From assembly GCA_902373515.1 (NCBI GenBank), contig CABKML010000006.1:4182-68181 (forward strand): a stretch of DNA of 64,000 nucleotides, given 5' to 3'. This DNA comes from an uncultured Eubacteriales bacterium (GTDB taxonomy: Bacteria > Bacillota > Clostridia > Saccharofermentanales > Fastidiosipilaceae). Made by a program: the position numbers and the translations under genes. The notes beneath the pieces were generated by a model. It was not told where the DNA came from. It was given only the letters and a program-made list of their open reading frames with translations, and ran no database searches. The stretch's first letter is position 1; each line of letters begins with the position of its first letter. Positions 8,121 to 17,142 of this stretch are shown piece after piece.

Positions 8121-9554
8121 TTAAAGATTTTTATCCATCGTAAAGCTCATTTTGGAATAGCCCAGACTTTGTTGCAAAAGCTCGGTCAGTAAATCATTAG
8201 TTTTTTGCAAAACATAGTCGGCTGTAGCCTTATTAGCTTCAGTTAAGTAGGCGGTTAAAGCATCCCCTTGCAACTTTTGCTTTTCCACATTTTGTCTGAC
8301 TTCCAAAATGCGGCGGCGGGAATAACTTTGCATTTCATAAAGATAAGCATTGTCCTTATCGGCGAAGGCATCATAATGACTTTCAACTACATAACTTAAA
8401 AGCTTAAAAAGCCAATAAGCCGATTTAGTATCCAATTTTTTCGGTGAATACTTATAAGCTTCCGGTGTATCGTTGACGTTAGCGAAGAACGGCACATAAG
8501 GTGTAAAAGCATTGGTGGCGAAAGACAACCATTGAATGCTTTGAGTCCCGTCTTTAACTCGCGGATCTATTTGTAAAATGTGCGATTCCTGCGTCCGGGA
8601 AAGGGAAACGGCACGGAAACGCTTGCGTGTTTGTTCAGTTCCCAGATGACCGATAGGATCAAATTCCGTTTCATTGTAGTGTGAGCTTAAGCAATAAGCG
8701 ACATCTTCCACGCTTAACAGGCGATCAGCTTTATTGATAAAGGGCAGGTAAGAGGAAGTCGGTTCATCAAAAAATTCTTTGTCTAAATAAGAATGAATAA
8801 ACCAAGCGCGCGGAGTGTTATAAACACGATCTTTGACGTTGGAAGTACCGAAGATGTGGCGGAAAACAAAGCTGTCTTTATCCGGATTCAATTTATGCTC
8901 CTGCACAAATTCCTGAATACCGTCGGACCAGATGTAATTATCCTTATCCGTAAAATCAATTTCCTCAATAGAGACCTGATTGGGAGCTACGGCATAACAA
9001 TCATCCGGGATTCTGACAGCCACATAATGATGGCCGCAAGGAATCTCCATATACCAAGCTTCATCTTTGTCGGCGAAAAGAATGCCGTTACCCTCAGCCG
9101 AGCCGTATTCTTTAATCAGCTTACCGAGAAATTCGACGCCTTCACGCGCAGAATGAATAAAAGGTGCAACCACATGATTAATAGCATCTTCCGCAATACC
9201 GGATTTTACCAAAGGATCATAGGCCAAAACTCTGGGATTGCCGTATACGCTTTCAGTAGCGCTCATAGCAACATGGACGCTGTTGATACTGGCCTGACCA
9301 TATTCGCCTTCAACAGAAGGATCAGCTTGCGGCACGTAAGTAACACGCAGCGCTTTTTCCGGCAAATTGACAGTTACATTCGTGTGAACGGAATGATAGG
9401 TACGATTTTTTTGCAGACTTTCAGCTTGAACGGTAAAGATTTTCGGATCTATTGTGTCATGATGATCTTCATTTCGGGCAATCATCAATGTGCCGTCGAT
9501 GCTGGCTTTTTTTCCGACAATTAATGTTGTACATGAACTACGAGATTGATTCAT
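8121..9554 (-). CDS. C69 family dipeptidase (PepD-like)
   Basis: An N-terminal-nucleophile hydrolase that cleaves dipeptides in the cytoplasm. In this 477-residue product the C-T-T-L-I-V-G-K sequence puts the nucleophile at Cys8 after a seven-residue leader that would be removed. It is followed by ASIDGTLMIARNED, the conserved family opening. Later family segments include the SATESVYGNP stretch and EGNGILFADKDEAWYME. An AAGGAG ribosome site lies 7 bases before the start. Divergent from the nitrilase-like gene. Exact substrate is not predictable. Confidence 0.9.
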   Translation of the reverse strand: MNQSRSSCTTLIVGKKASIDGTLMIARNEDHHDTIDPKIFTVQAESLQKNRTYHSVHTNVTVNLPEKALRVTYVPQADPSVEGEYGQASINSVHVAMSATESVYGNPRVLAYDPLVKSGIAEDAINHVVAPFIHSAREGVEFLGKLIKEYGSAEGNGILFADKDEAWYMEIPCGHHYVAVRIPDDCYAVAPNQVSIEEIDFTDKDNYIWSDGIQEFVQEHKLNPDKDSFVFRHIFGTSNVKDRVYNTPRAWFIHSYLDKEFFDEPTSSYLPFINKADRLLSVEDVAYCLSSHYNETEFDPIGHLGTEQTRKRFRAVSLSRTQESHILQIDPRVKDGTQSIQWLSFATNAFTPYVPFFANVNDTPEAYKYSPKKLDTKSAYWLFKLLSYVVESHYDAFADKDNAYLYEMQSYSRRRILEVRQNVEKQKLQGDALTAYLTEANKATADYVLQKTNDLLTELLQQSLGYSKMSFTMDKNL

Positions 9555-9660
9555 AAATTACTCCTTAAAAGATGATATGTATAGTATAACGCATATCTGT
9601 GCTACAATGAGCCGTATAAAAGAAAATTACTACAGCGAAAACAGCGGAAAGAGAATAAGC

Positions 9661-10527
9661 ATGAAAGTCGGAATTGTAGTTTGTCGCAGTTTTATTAAAA
9701 AGCCGTTTCAGGCCTTGTGCCAAATGGAACAATTATTAATGCAGCAAACGGCGGAGAATTACGATTTATTGCTTTTCCCGCAAACATACTTACAAGGAAT
9801 ATATTCTTTGAACAATGACAAAGCGGAAGCTGTAAAAATCGCTTTTAGAGAAAGTTGTCGCCTGATAGGGAAAATCAAAAAGCTGTGTGAACGTTATTGT
9901 GTCGGTGTAGGCTTCGGTTATTACGAAAAGGACGGGAAAAATGCCATATATGACAGCTATATTCTGATTAATCGGGAAGGTAAAATCCGTTTCCGCCAAC
10001 GGCAATTAACGCAACAGTGGCAAGAAAAAACCAAGTCTTTACCGGCCGATTTACCGGTAGAAAAAATTGATCTGGATTTGTTGGAGCCGAATAAGCTGTT
10101 GTTTGAAGAAGAGACGGAATTTGTCAAAGAACTGGAAGATGAAGCGGCTTTAACGAAGCAAGCTGTGCCGGAGGTCAATTTCAGTAAAGGTGAGGCTTTA
10201 AGTTGCGGTTATTTCGGCGGTAAACAGGTTGTCTTGCTGATCGGGCGGGATTGGGAGAATAAAGAGATTGTTCGAGCTTGCAGAGATTTGGAGCCTGATT
10301 GGGTTTACTGTCCGACATCCCTGGATATTAAAAATGATGAATGGGCCAATTTCGTCAGCAAAAAATTTTTACCGCTGGCCGATAAACTTGATACAACGGT
10401 TTTGTTGGATAACAGTTATTATATTGAAGATAATTCGGTTAAGGGAGGAGCTTTAGGGCAAATTCCCAACAATAAACTGGAACAGCTGGAGCCGAATTGC
10501 TACGGCATTCTGGCCGTGGAAATTTAA
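9661..10527 (+). CDS. Nitrilase-superfamily protein lacking the Glu-Lys-Cys triad
   Basis: The 288 residues follow the carbon-nitrogen hydrolase fold: an opening MKVGIVVCRS strand, YDLLLFPQTYLQG, then CVGVGFGYYEKDGKNAIYDSYILI. The catalytic positions are altered. The FPE Glu is Gln (FPQ), the Lys of the RKxHL segment is replaced in RFRQRQL, and the ICYD Cys is replaced in LIGRDWENKE. The expected tail after a Prim strand (WVYCPTS) is kept. Known nitrilases need all three residues, so this is inferred to be non-catalytic. Start chosen at ATG 9661 with GGAAAGAG upstream; an AT-rich -10-like TATAGTATAAC lies at about 9581-9591, inside the longer open frame. Confidence 0.68.
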   Translation: MKVGIVVCRSFIKKPFQALCQMEQLLMQQTAENYDLLLFPQTYLQGIYSLNNDKAEAVKIAFRESCRLIGKIKKLCERYCVGVGFGYYEKDGKNAIYDSYILINREGKIRFRQRQLTQQWQEKTKSLPADLPVEKIDLDLLEPNKLLFEEETEFVKELEDEAALTKQAVPEVNFSKGEALSCGYFGGKQVVLLIGRDWENKEIVRACRDLEPDWVYCPTSLDIKNDEWANFVSKKFLPLADKLDTTVLLDNSYYIEDNSVKGGALGQIPNNKLEQLEPNCYGILAVEI

Positions 10528-10533
10528 GCAATC

Positions 10534-10583
10534 GCTGCCGATTGCCGAAGACTTGCAGTTTAAAATGCAGAATTTTCGGCAGC
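10534..10583. terminator. Imperfect hairpin between convergent genes, possible terminator
   Basis: GCTGCCGA (10534-10541) pairs with TCGGCAGC (10576-10583), with further pairing of CTTGCA/TGCAG inside. There is no T run, so efficiency as an intrinsic terminator is doubtful. Confidence 0.35.
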
Positions 10584-10609
10584 AGCAAAACTTACGTCCG
10601 AGATGAGAC

Positions 10610-11383
10610 TCAGATCATCTTTTTCAGTCGTTCCACATCCAGAATACAAATTGACTTCGGTCCGACAAATTCAATCAAACCTTCATCGGAGAACTGATTT
10701 AATTTACGACTCATAGTTTCCCTCGCCAAACCGGCGTAAGAACCCATTTCTTCCCGGCTGATGGTCAAACGCAGGACCATACCTTTAGGCGTCTGCTCGC
10801 CGTAAGACTCGCTTAAACGCAGCAAAACGCTGGCTACTTTGGCATCGGCGGAATTTGAGACCAGACAACTTATAAGATTTTCCGCCCACCTGATACGGTC
10901 GTAACACTTATCAATAATCAGACGTAAAATAGCTTCCTGGTGATAACAGTACTTCATAAAACTGTCTTTGCTGATAGCAGCTACCAGACAATTTTCTACA
11001 GCCTGACCGGTATAAAGATACTTATGATCTTTCAACAAATTGAGTCCGCCGATGAAATCACCGGCAGTATAAATGTAGAGAATCTGTTCACGGGCATCGG
11101 AGGTAAAATTAAAAATTTTGCAACGACCTTCGATCAGAATGTAGAACACATTAGCCGCATCACCGCTGCGAAAACAATAATCACCCCTGTTCAAACTGAA
11201 CACGTCGATTTCTTTAGCCAAGGCGGCCTGATCGGCAGCAGGAAGATCTCTTAAAACTGCAATTTTATCACTGTTAACTAAACCGCCGCCGCGAATAGGG
11301 AGCAAAAGGGGTGCAGATTTCGGCAAACGATTCATTGAAGCTTGCCAACTGGGAAATTGTTTCATAGGCTGTCTCACTTTCAT
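10610..11383 (-). CDS. Crp/Fnr family transcriptional regulator
   Basis: A 257-residue cytoplasmic DNA-binding regulator. The cyclic-nucleotide-binding-like beta roll spans about residues 50-165 (RGDYCFRSGDAANVFYILIEGRCKIF, GDFIGGLNLL). The C-terminal winged helix contains LTISREEMGSYAGLARETMSRKLNQF, a typical Crp-family recognition region. An N-terminal extension of about 35 residues precedes the sensor domain. It lacks the four-Cys cluster arrangement of enterobacterial FNR, so the effector is unknown. It lies 53 bases downstream of the response regulator gene on the same strand and could be co-transcribed with that operon. Confidence 0.87.
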   Translation of the reverse strand: MKVRQPMKQFPSWQASMNRLPKSAPLLLPIRGGGLVNSDKIAVLRDLPAADQAALAKEIDVFSLNRGDYCFRSGDAANVFYILIEGRCKIFNFTSDAREQILYIYTAGDFIGGLNLLKDHKYLYTGQAVENCLVAAISKDSFMKYCYHQEAILRLIIDKCYDRIRWAENLISCLVSNSADAKVASVLLRLSESYGEQTPKGMVLRLTISREEMGSYAGLARETMSRKLNQFSDEGLIEFVGPKSICILDVERLKKMI

Positions 11384-11436
11384 TTGTTATAGATTAGCAT
11401 TTATGACGGTCAAATAGCAAGAAGCCGAACAAAAAT

Positions 11437-12111
11437 TTATTCAAAACGCCAGCCTACGCCCCAAATAACTTTGAAACTTGCCGGAAAACCGGCGATTTTA
11501 AGTTTGTTGCGAACGTTGGATAAGTGAACATTAAGTGTCTGATCCTGCATAAACTCCTGTCCCCAGACATTTTCATAAATCTGTTTTTTGGTAAAAACCC
11601 GTTGCGGTTCGTTCAGGAAAAAAGCCAGCAGCTTAAACTCTATTTTAGTCAGCTTTACTTGATTATCATCGACCGTTACAGTCTGATGGTAGTTATTCAA
11701 AGTAATATTTTTATAGCGCAGGATACTGCTTACATCCGGGAATTTTTGCAGCAGCAATTTTCTTAAACGGGCCAACACTTCTTCGCGGCGAAAAGGCTTG
11801 GCTATATAATCGGCAGCACCGTTATTTAAGACATTTACCAGTGTCGCAATATCATTTTTAGCGGTAATAATCAGAACGCTTGTTCCACGTGCCAAAAATT
11901 GCGGTAAAAGCTCATAACCCGAGATGAACGGCAACATCAAATCCAACAAAACAACGTCGAATGTCTGATTCTGTAATAACTTTTGCGCTTCACTGCCGGC
12001 AAAACAGCTTTGACATTCTAAATCCGGGTAATCACTTTTCAACTCGTTGACTATATGAGTCAAGATTTCGTTGATTGCAAAATCATCTTCAGCAATAAGA
12101 ATTTTAATCAT
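11437..12111 (-). CDS. Two-component response regulator, OmpR/PhoB family
   Basis: A 224-residue DNA-binding response regulator. The receiver domain (about 1-120) has the acidic pair Glu8/Asp9, phosphoacceptor Asp57 (VVLLDLMLP), Thr83 and Lys105 in AKPF. The C-terminal winged helix (about 130-224) ends VWGVGWRFE, as in the OmpR group. I start at the ATG at 12111-12109, since GAGGTG lies 6 bases upstream and MIKILIAEDD begins the domain. The longer frame adds 12 non-homologous residues. It overlaps the end of the kinase gene by 8 bases, indicating coupling, and likely controls the adjacent ABC transporter. Confidence 0.9.
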   Translation of the reverse strand: MIKILIAEDDFAINEILTHIVNELKSDYPDLECQSCFAGSEAQKLLQNQTFDVVLLDLMLPFISGYELLPQFLARGTSVLIITAKNDIATLVNVLNNGAADYIAKPFRREEVLARLRKLLLQKFPDVSSILRYKNITLNNYHQTVTVDDNQVKLTKIEFKLLAFFLNEPQRVFTKKQIYENVWGQEFMQDQTLNVHLSNVRNKLKIAGFPASFKVIWGVGWRFE

Positions 12112-13102
12112 TTTCTTCACCTCGATAATTACTGAATAATAAGTCAATATTCAAATAAGCTTCTTTATTTGCAGCAGCTTCCGGCGTGCAGGCAGGAGAG
12201 TTTTCGTTATTGACTGCCGTTTCATAAATTTTCCATGCAATATTGAAGCGTTCGCATAAGTCTTTGACAATGCTCATACCTAATCCGGCATGGGGACTTT
12301 GTTGTAATTGCTGTCTGGCACTGTCCACGCGGAAACTGCGACTGAAGAGGATATTTAAATCCTTAATACCCGGATTATGCCAGATGTTGGCAATGTGTAA
12401 CAGTTGTTTATCATTTACAAGTTCAAGTTTAATTTTAATCTCCCGTTCGCCGTGATCAAGCGAATTTTTCAGGAGATTACTGATGATTCTGTGGCAGGTA
12501 AGTTCGGATTGTTGCAAAGGCGGCACCGTCTCATCCAGTTCAACTGTCACATTAGCGTGAAATTTAGCTTCCAACTCGTTGACCCGGGAAGCAATTTCGT
12601 TACTGAGTATGTCATATAAATTGACTTGAGTAATATTAGGCTTGAAGTCGCCGCTTTCCAGTAAAGCTAAAGCATAGAAACTTTTAATTTCTTCACTTAA
12701 AGTTTGGCTTTGCTGTTTAATGATATTCAGGAAATGTGTCGACCGTTCGAAGCTTTCTCCCTTGGCCGGCAATTGTTCGATGATTTCCAAAGAGCCTAAA
12801 ATAGCGGCCAAAGGTGTTTGAAAATCGTGGCTGATAGAAGCAATTAAATTTTTTTGCTCAGCGTTTTTTTGCTGTAATTTTTCCCGTAACATTGCCAAAT
12901 TGCGGAAATATGTCATCAAATCACGACATAACAGTTTGCTTTGCGGCAGCAGCGGAGCAGCAGCGTTTTGCCAATTTACCTGATTATTTTCCTGCAGCTG
13001 CAAAGAGCGGCGTAAAATTTTAACTTGTGTATTTTCATAAATAATACAAGCTGCAAGCAAAATAATGATTAAACATAGAACAACAATAAATAGATACGCC
13101 AT
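12104..13102 (-). CDS. Sensor histidine kinase with a single N-terminal membrane helix
   Basis: A 332-residue membrane-anchored histidine kinase. One hydrophobic helix occupies residues 2-21 and there is no extracellular sensor loop. The H-box SISHDFQTPLAAILG places the phosphoacceptor at His92. The N-box IISNLLKNSLDHG and the GLGMSIVKDL G-box follow. Its start, ATG at 13102-13100, is 2 bases after the permease stop; the longer frame would lie inside the permease gene. Lack of an input domain and linkage to an ABC transporter suggest that the transporter itself acts as the sensor, as known for Bce-type modules, although the membrane layout here is simpler than BceS. Confidence 0.88.
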   Translation of the reverse strand: MAYLFIVVLCLIIILLAACIIYENTQVKILRRSLQLQENNQVNWQNAAAPLLPQSKLLCRDLMTYFRNLAMLREKLQQKNAEQKNLIASISHDFQTPLAAILGSLEIIEQLPAKGESFERSTHFLNIIKQQSQTLSEEIKSFYALALLESGDFKPNITQVNLYDILSNEIASRVNELEAKFHANVTVELDETVPPLQQSELTCHRIISNLLKNSLDHGEREIKIKLELVNDKQLLHIANIWHNPGIKDLNILFSRSFRVDSARQQLQQSPHAGLGMSIVKDLCERFNIAWKIYETAVNNENSPACTPEAAANKEAYLNIDLLFSNYRGEEND

Positions 13103-13104
13103 AA

Positions 13105-13977
13105 TTACAAATCCTGCTTTTGAAAAAACTTGGAAGCAAAGGCGAACAATAATCCGCTTATGCACAAAATAATCAGAGATTGGAAAATTTGTTTGTCGAT
13201 GCTGAAAGGAAAATTAATTTCATAATTAATAACAGCGAAAGTGTCCGGGATATAATTTCGAGTAGACGGGGCAAAAACAAAATCGAAATTGTTCCATTCG
13301 GTAAAATTTATCAGATGCAAAAAATTCAGCAGGGGACTATTCAAATTGTTAAATCTGAACAAAGGCTCAAACCAGTTGAATATATTGGAATACGAGTTGC
13401 CGGAGATAATAATTTGCGGTAAGAGAGCAAAATAGTTACCGTGTAAAAGGACGGCAAAAAAGAGCATAAGGGCAATATGGGCGACGGCAATTAAACAACA
13501 ACGAATTGTGCCGCAAATAAAGATAAACAGGTAATCACGACTTAATTGACCGCTTAAAAGCGCAAAACTGCCCAACTCCAGAGCTGCGAAGCCCAGAATT
13601 GTAATTATTGCGAAACTGACGGCATACAAGTAAAGCGAAGCGATAATTGTACGATTACTGTATCCCTGCAGACGTAAAGATTTCAACAGATTGAATTTAT
13701 AGCTCCGACAAATAATAAAACAGCCGATATATAATAGCTGACAAAGCGGCAAAACGAAGTTGGTTAAGAACTGAATCAGATAGAGACGATAATACTCGAA
13801 ATTTTCTAACGTCAACTTGATATTATCGGCGAAAATCAGCGTACAATTATCAATCGAATTATAATTATAAAGTATAAATTCCATTAGTACACTTAGCAAA
13901 ACAATGCTTATCAGAATGCGCTTTTGATTATGCGCTGAAAAATAACTTCGGTTAAAGAATTTCAGGCAATTAATCAT
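13105..13977 (-). CDS. ABC transporter membrane subunit (putative)
   Basis: A 290-residue protein with about six hydrophobic segments (roughly residues 20-42, 65-92, 105-135, 148-180, 190-200 and 262-287) and no recognisable enzymatic motif. It overlaps the preceding ATPase gene by 8 bases and precedes the histidine kinase by 2, so it is the natural membrane partner of the ATPase. Sequence conservation with known permeases is too low to name a substrate; exporters of this size with an adjacent two-component system often concern peptide antibiotics or lipids. Confidence 0.7.
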   Translation of the reverse strand: MINCLKFFNRSYFSAHNQKRILISIVLLSVLMEFILYNYNSIDNCTLIFADNIKLTLENFEYYRLYLIQFLTNFVLPLCQLLYIGCFIICRSYKFNLLKSLRLQGYSNRTIIASLYLYAVSFAIITILGFAALELGSFALLSGQLSRDYLFIFICGTIRCCLIAVAHIALMLFFAVLLHGNYFALLPQIIISGNSYSNIFNWFEPLFRFNNLNSPLLNFLHLINFTEWNNFDFVFAPSTRNYIPDTFAVINYEINFPFSIDKQIFQSLIILCISGLLFAFASKFFQKQDL

Positions 13978-14899
13978 TATAATTTTCCCCTTTCATAATT
14001 TCTTGAAAATAATCGTTCAATTCAAATTGGCGGCGATAAAGAGATTTTATGTATAAATCGTGCTCTGCCAAAAGGCGATTTAATTGTTTTAAGTCCAAGT
14101 TCAACGCGCTGAAAGTCAAACTTTTATCTTTGTCCAAAGACAGATTGGTAATACCGCTTATCTCCTGCAGTAAGACCAAGGCTATGCGGTTATTATCAGT
14201 ATCCAAATTGTAAGTATTACTTTGCCGCCGGCGCAACTCGCTTAAGCTGATTTCATCTTTTATCTCTCCGGCATTAATAAAGCAGAAACGATTGGCCAGT
14301 TTATCTATCAAATGTAAATTGTGTGATGAAATAATATAAGTCAAGTTTTCTTTTTCCTGCTTTTGCAGCAGTAATTCCAGCAATTTTTGACAACTCAGGG
14401 GATCTATATAAACGAAAGGTTCATCCAATATAATTAGTGATTTCTCAGCCATCAATGCCGCTACCAGCCGAAACTTCTGCTGAATACCCAAGGATAAACG
14501 GTTAATCGGACGCTCGAAATAAGGGAACAGTTCGAAGTAATGCAGTAAATTGTTCATTTCAACGTAATTATCGTTTCCCTGTAATTGCGCCGTTAATTGT
14601 AAGTTCTGTTTCGCGCTGAGTAAAGGATGAAAATAATTGTTGCCGACATATGCTATATGCCTTCTGGCCAAAGGTAAAGCCGCAGGTGATTTTTCTCCGT
14701 AAATTTCAAGGAAACCGCTATCCTGATCCGGATAATAGAGGCCCGTGATAATATTCAAAAGTGTACTTTTACCGCTGCCGTTGTTGCCGATTAAGGCCAA
14801 AGTATCACCGTTGTTTACTGTTAAATTAATTTGATTGAGAGCCTTAACTTTCTTGAAAGTTTTGCTTATATTCTTCAGATGTAAAATTTTATTGTCCAT
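13970..14899 (-). CDS. ABC transporter ATP-binding protein
   Basis: A 309-residue ATPase subunit: Walker A GNNGSGKST at 38-46, a Q-loop region near YVGNNYFHP, signature LSLGIQQK (degenerate LSGGQ with Gly kept), Walker B LIILDEPF and the switch His in SSHN. A C-terminal extension of about 90 residues follows the nucleotide-binding domain, as in drug- or lantibiotic-exporter BcrA-type ATPases. It is the first gene of a leftward ATPase-permease-kinase-regulator operon whose genes overlap or nearly touch, so expression is probably coupled. Confidence 0.9.
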   Translation of the reverse strand: MDNKILHLKNISKTFKKVKALNQINLTVNNGDTLALIGNNGSGKSTLLNIITGLYYPDQDSGFLEIYGEKSPAALPLARRHIAYVGNNYFHPLLSAKQNLQLTAQLQGNDNYVEMNNLLHYFELFPYFERPINRLSLGIQQKFRLVAALMAEKSLIILDEPFVYIDPLSCQKLLELLLQKQEKENLTYIISSHNLHLIDKLANRFCFINAGEIKDEISLSELRRRQSNTYNLDTDNNRIALVLLQEISGITNLSLDKDKSLTFSALNLDLKQLNRLLAEHDLYIKSLYRRQFELNDYFQEIMKGENYND

Positions 14900-15041
14900 A
14901 ATTTCGTTGCCGTTTGTTGCCGCTTATTTTTGATTAATAACAGTTTACTTTATCTGAGCGCTAAAAGCATTAATTAATATTAAAGAACACAAAAGATAGC
15001 CGATTCAAGATTACAGCATTTTTTCGCTTGGCGGCGATAAT

Positions 15042-15070
15042 TTGCTTTTTTCTTTTACTTTCGCTATAAT
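15042..15070 (+). promoter_or_regulatory. Sigma-A type promoter of tRNA-Thr
   Basis: TTGCTT (15042-15047), a 17-base spacer and a perfect TATAAT (15065-15070). Initiation about 7 bases on would place the start within a few bases of the mature tRNA 5' end. Confidence 0.8.
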
Positions 15071-15080
15071 TTTTTTCGTT

Positions 15081-15153
15081 GCCACTATAGCTCAGTAGGT
15101 AGAGCGCATCCATGGTAAGGATGAGGTCACCGGTTCGATCCCGGTTAGTGGCT
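15081..15153 (+). tRNA. tRNA-Thr (anticodon GGT)
   Basis: A 73-base cloverleaf: acceptor GCCACTA pairs with TAGTGGC and the discriminator is T. The D arm contains AGCTCAGTAGGTAGAGC. The anticodon stem CATCC/GGATG encloses loop ATGGTAA with GGT at 34-36. The T arm has CCGG-TTCGATC-CCGG. CCA is not encoded. A T run (CTTTTTT) directly follows and would end the transcript, so this is a single-tRNA unit with its own promoter. Confidence 0.95.
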
Positions 15154-15324
15154 CTTTTTTATACCCTTTGCCCGAATTATCGCTTTCAACTTGTAAACGC
15201 CGGGAGATAACATTACAGGAACAAACGGGAAGAGAATCGATGCAGTGTATAATTGCAATAACACTTTCGCAGGCTCAAAGCAGCCTTAAAGCAGGCTTAA
15301 AGTTAAGATATAAACGAGGTATTT

Positions 15325-17019
15325 ATGGATTTTCAAAACGACAAACATCCACCGCTTAGGCCGGAAGAAACAGCCGGAACATATTTGCCCAACCGAAACG
15401 GTCAAGTGTATCGCCATCAGGTACCGCCTGTAAACTCGACAGATTCCGCTTATTTCGCTCGGCAACGGACGGATGCTTACCAAGACAGTCTTGCTGAAGA
15501 AGCCGGCACAACAACTTATTATGTACCGATGACAAGAGAACAGGCGGAAGCTTATGCGCTGACGAAAGCTGCTCATTCAGGCCGCCGGCAGACAGATTTT
15601 GCGCAAACGGACAATTATTTTACCCCGGAGCCTGTGCCTGAACCGGAAATCATTAAACCGACTTATCGCCGTCCGCTAATCAGCACGTTATACAGCACTA
15701 ACAGTCGCGAAGAAAGAGAAGCGGACGAGTATACATCCGATTATGCCGAAGATGATTCGGCCGGCGGAGCATATGATTCCTATAATTATCCGCAAAATTC
15801 GTACGGCTATCGGGAAACGCCGGCTTACCCGGAAGATCCGGAATATGAAAATGAAGCGCGCAACACGCGCCGAGCCATGCTTAAAGCGGCACAAAAACAA
15901 CGTCATAAACGTAAAAGTTTCGCCGGTATTGTTGTTCTGGTCATTTTCGTATTTGCTTTAATATCTTTGTATCGTTTCCTGCTGCCTAAATCCCGCAATT
16001 CCAATACGACATTCAGTGTTTTCAACCCGAAAGTCAAGGTAACGACTAAGCTTTCAAACCTTAAAATGCCGGCAACAAGCGGCAATATTTCTAAGGATAC
16101 AAAAAATACCGAAATTACTGCTGCCGATACGCAAGCGGCCGGCAATAAGAACGGGATTACGGATTTGCCGCCGCAGGCTGCTGCGTCTGCAGCGATTTCC
16201 AGAGGCGGAGAAGAAACTTATGCCGGCGGTGTTAAACTTTCTGCAGATCAGGCTCAACGCATGATTAATTTAAGTTTGCAATCCTCCAAAGAGAATATGG
16301 AACATAATCTTGATATTTTGCAGGAAGCTGATCAGCGTGTTGCCGAACTGAGAGCAGCACAGGGACAGCTGCCGCCGAATATGTTGTTATTAGCAGCCAA
16401 AAATGAGGCTTTCGACTTTGTTTATAATTATTTGTCTCTAAAAGACGATTCACCGCAAAAACGTTTGGATCTGCCGAGTAAGCCGGGAAGCAGCAGTTTA
16501 GGTTCATATTTGTTACCTTACGGTAAAGTCCTGCCTGTACCTTATTATTGCCAATGGGATGCCAGATGGGGTTACAAGCCTTATGGCGGAAGTGTGATCG
16601 GCACTTACGGTTGCGGTGTAACTTGTATGGCAAGCGTGCTTTCTTACTTTAAGCATGATGCGAAATTATTACCTGATGTTGTAGCCCAATTATCCATTGA
16701 TATGAATACGGTTCACGACGGAACGGATACGGCTTTTATTCCGCAGGCGGCCGAAAAATTCAATCTCCGAGCGGAGGGAACACCGATTCTTTATGACAAC
16801 TTTCGGCGGATAATTGACGCCGGTAATTTAATTGTTCTGAATGTCGGTAAAGGTAATTTTACCGGTGGCGGTCACTATATTTCAATTGTCGGCTATAACG
16901 ATAACGGTGATTTCATTGTATACGACCCCGTAAGTCCGTATCATACATCTCAAGTTTGGCCCATCAGTTTGCTGCAACGGCAAAATTCCCGCGCCTGCTG
17001 GTCCATATCCCGTAAATAA
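15325..17019 (+). CDS. Membrane-anchored C39-like cysteine peptidase
   Basis: A 564-residue type II membrane protein. A Pro/Tyr/Glu-rich cytoplasmic region (1-195) is followed by basic RHKRKS, one membrane helix at about 199-220, a low-complexity extracellular stalk (about 225-310) and a C-terminal papain-like Peptidase_C39_2 domain (about 405-564). The active site is visible: Cys430 in YGCGVTC, His517 in GGHYISIVGY and Asp535 in VYDPVSP. Domains of this kind act outside the cell on peptides or cell-wall proteins; substrate unknown. GAGG lies 7 bases before the ATG. The large intracellular disordered part is unusual and could mediate interactions. Confidence 0.82.
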   Translation: MDFQNDKHPPLRPEETAGTYLPNRNGQVYRHQVPPVNSTDSAYFARQRTDAYQDSLAEEAGTTTYYVPMTREQAEAYALTKAAHSGRRQTDFAQTDNYFTPEPVPEPEIIKPTYRRPLISTLYSTNSREEREADEYTSDYAEDDSAGGAYDSYNYPQNSYGYRETPAYPEDPEYENEARNTRRAMLKAAQKQRHKRKSFAGIVVLVIFVFALISLYRFLLPKSRNSNTTFSVFNPKVKVTTKLSNLKMPATSGNISKDTKNTEITAADTQAAGNKNGITDLPPQAAASAAISRGGEETYAGGVKLSADQAQRMINLSLQSSKENMEHNLDILQEADQRVAELRAAQGQLPPNMLLLAAKNEAFDFVYNYLSLKDDSPQKRLDLPSKPGSSSLGSYLLPYGKVLPVPYYCQWDARWGYKPYGGSVIGTYGCGVTCMASVLSYFKHDAKLLPDVVAQLSIDMNTVHDGTDTAFIPQAAEKFNLRAEGTPILYDNFRRIIDAGNLIVLNVGKGNFTGGGHYISIVGYNDNGDFIVYDPVSPYHTSQVWPISLLQRQNSRACWSISRK

Positions 17020-17081
17020 TCTTAAGCGAGCGGTAAAGAAGCGCTGAGATTCGTTTGCGGTTTTTGTACTTAGTGCACTAA

Positions 17082-17114
17082 AAAATCCGCCTTTCACAGT
17101 GAAGGGCGGATTTT
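17082..17114. terminator. Bidirectional terminator
   Basis: AAAATCCGCC / GGCGGATTTT with continued pairing (TTTCAC/GTGAAG) makes a long stem with A and T runs on both sides, between converging genes. Confidence 0.85.
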
Positions 17115-17142
17115 AAGTTTGCTCATGTGACTTATGCAGCAA

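Noticed and set aside
8793..9524. 243-codon open frame antisense to the C69 peptidase
   Set aside because: Codon-mirror shadow of a well-supported enzyme gene; no ribosome site or family.
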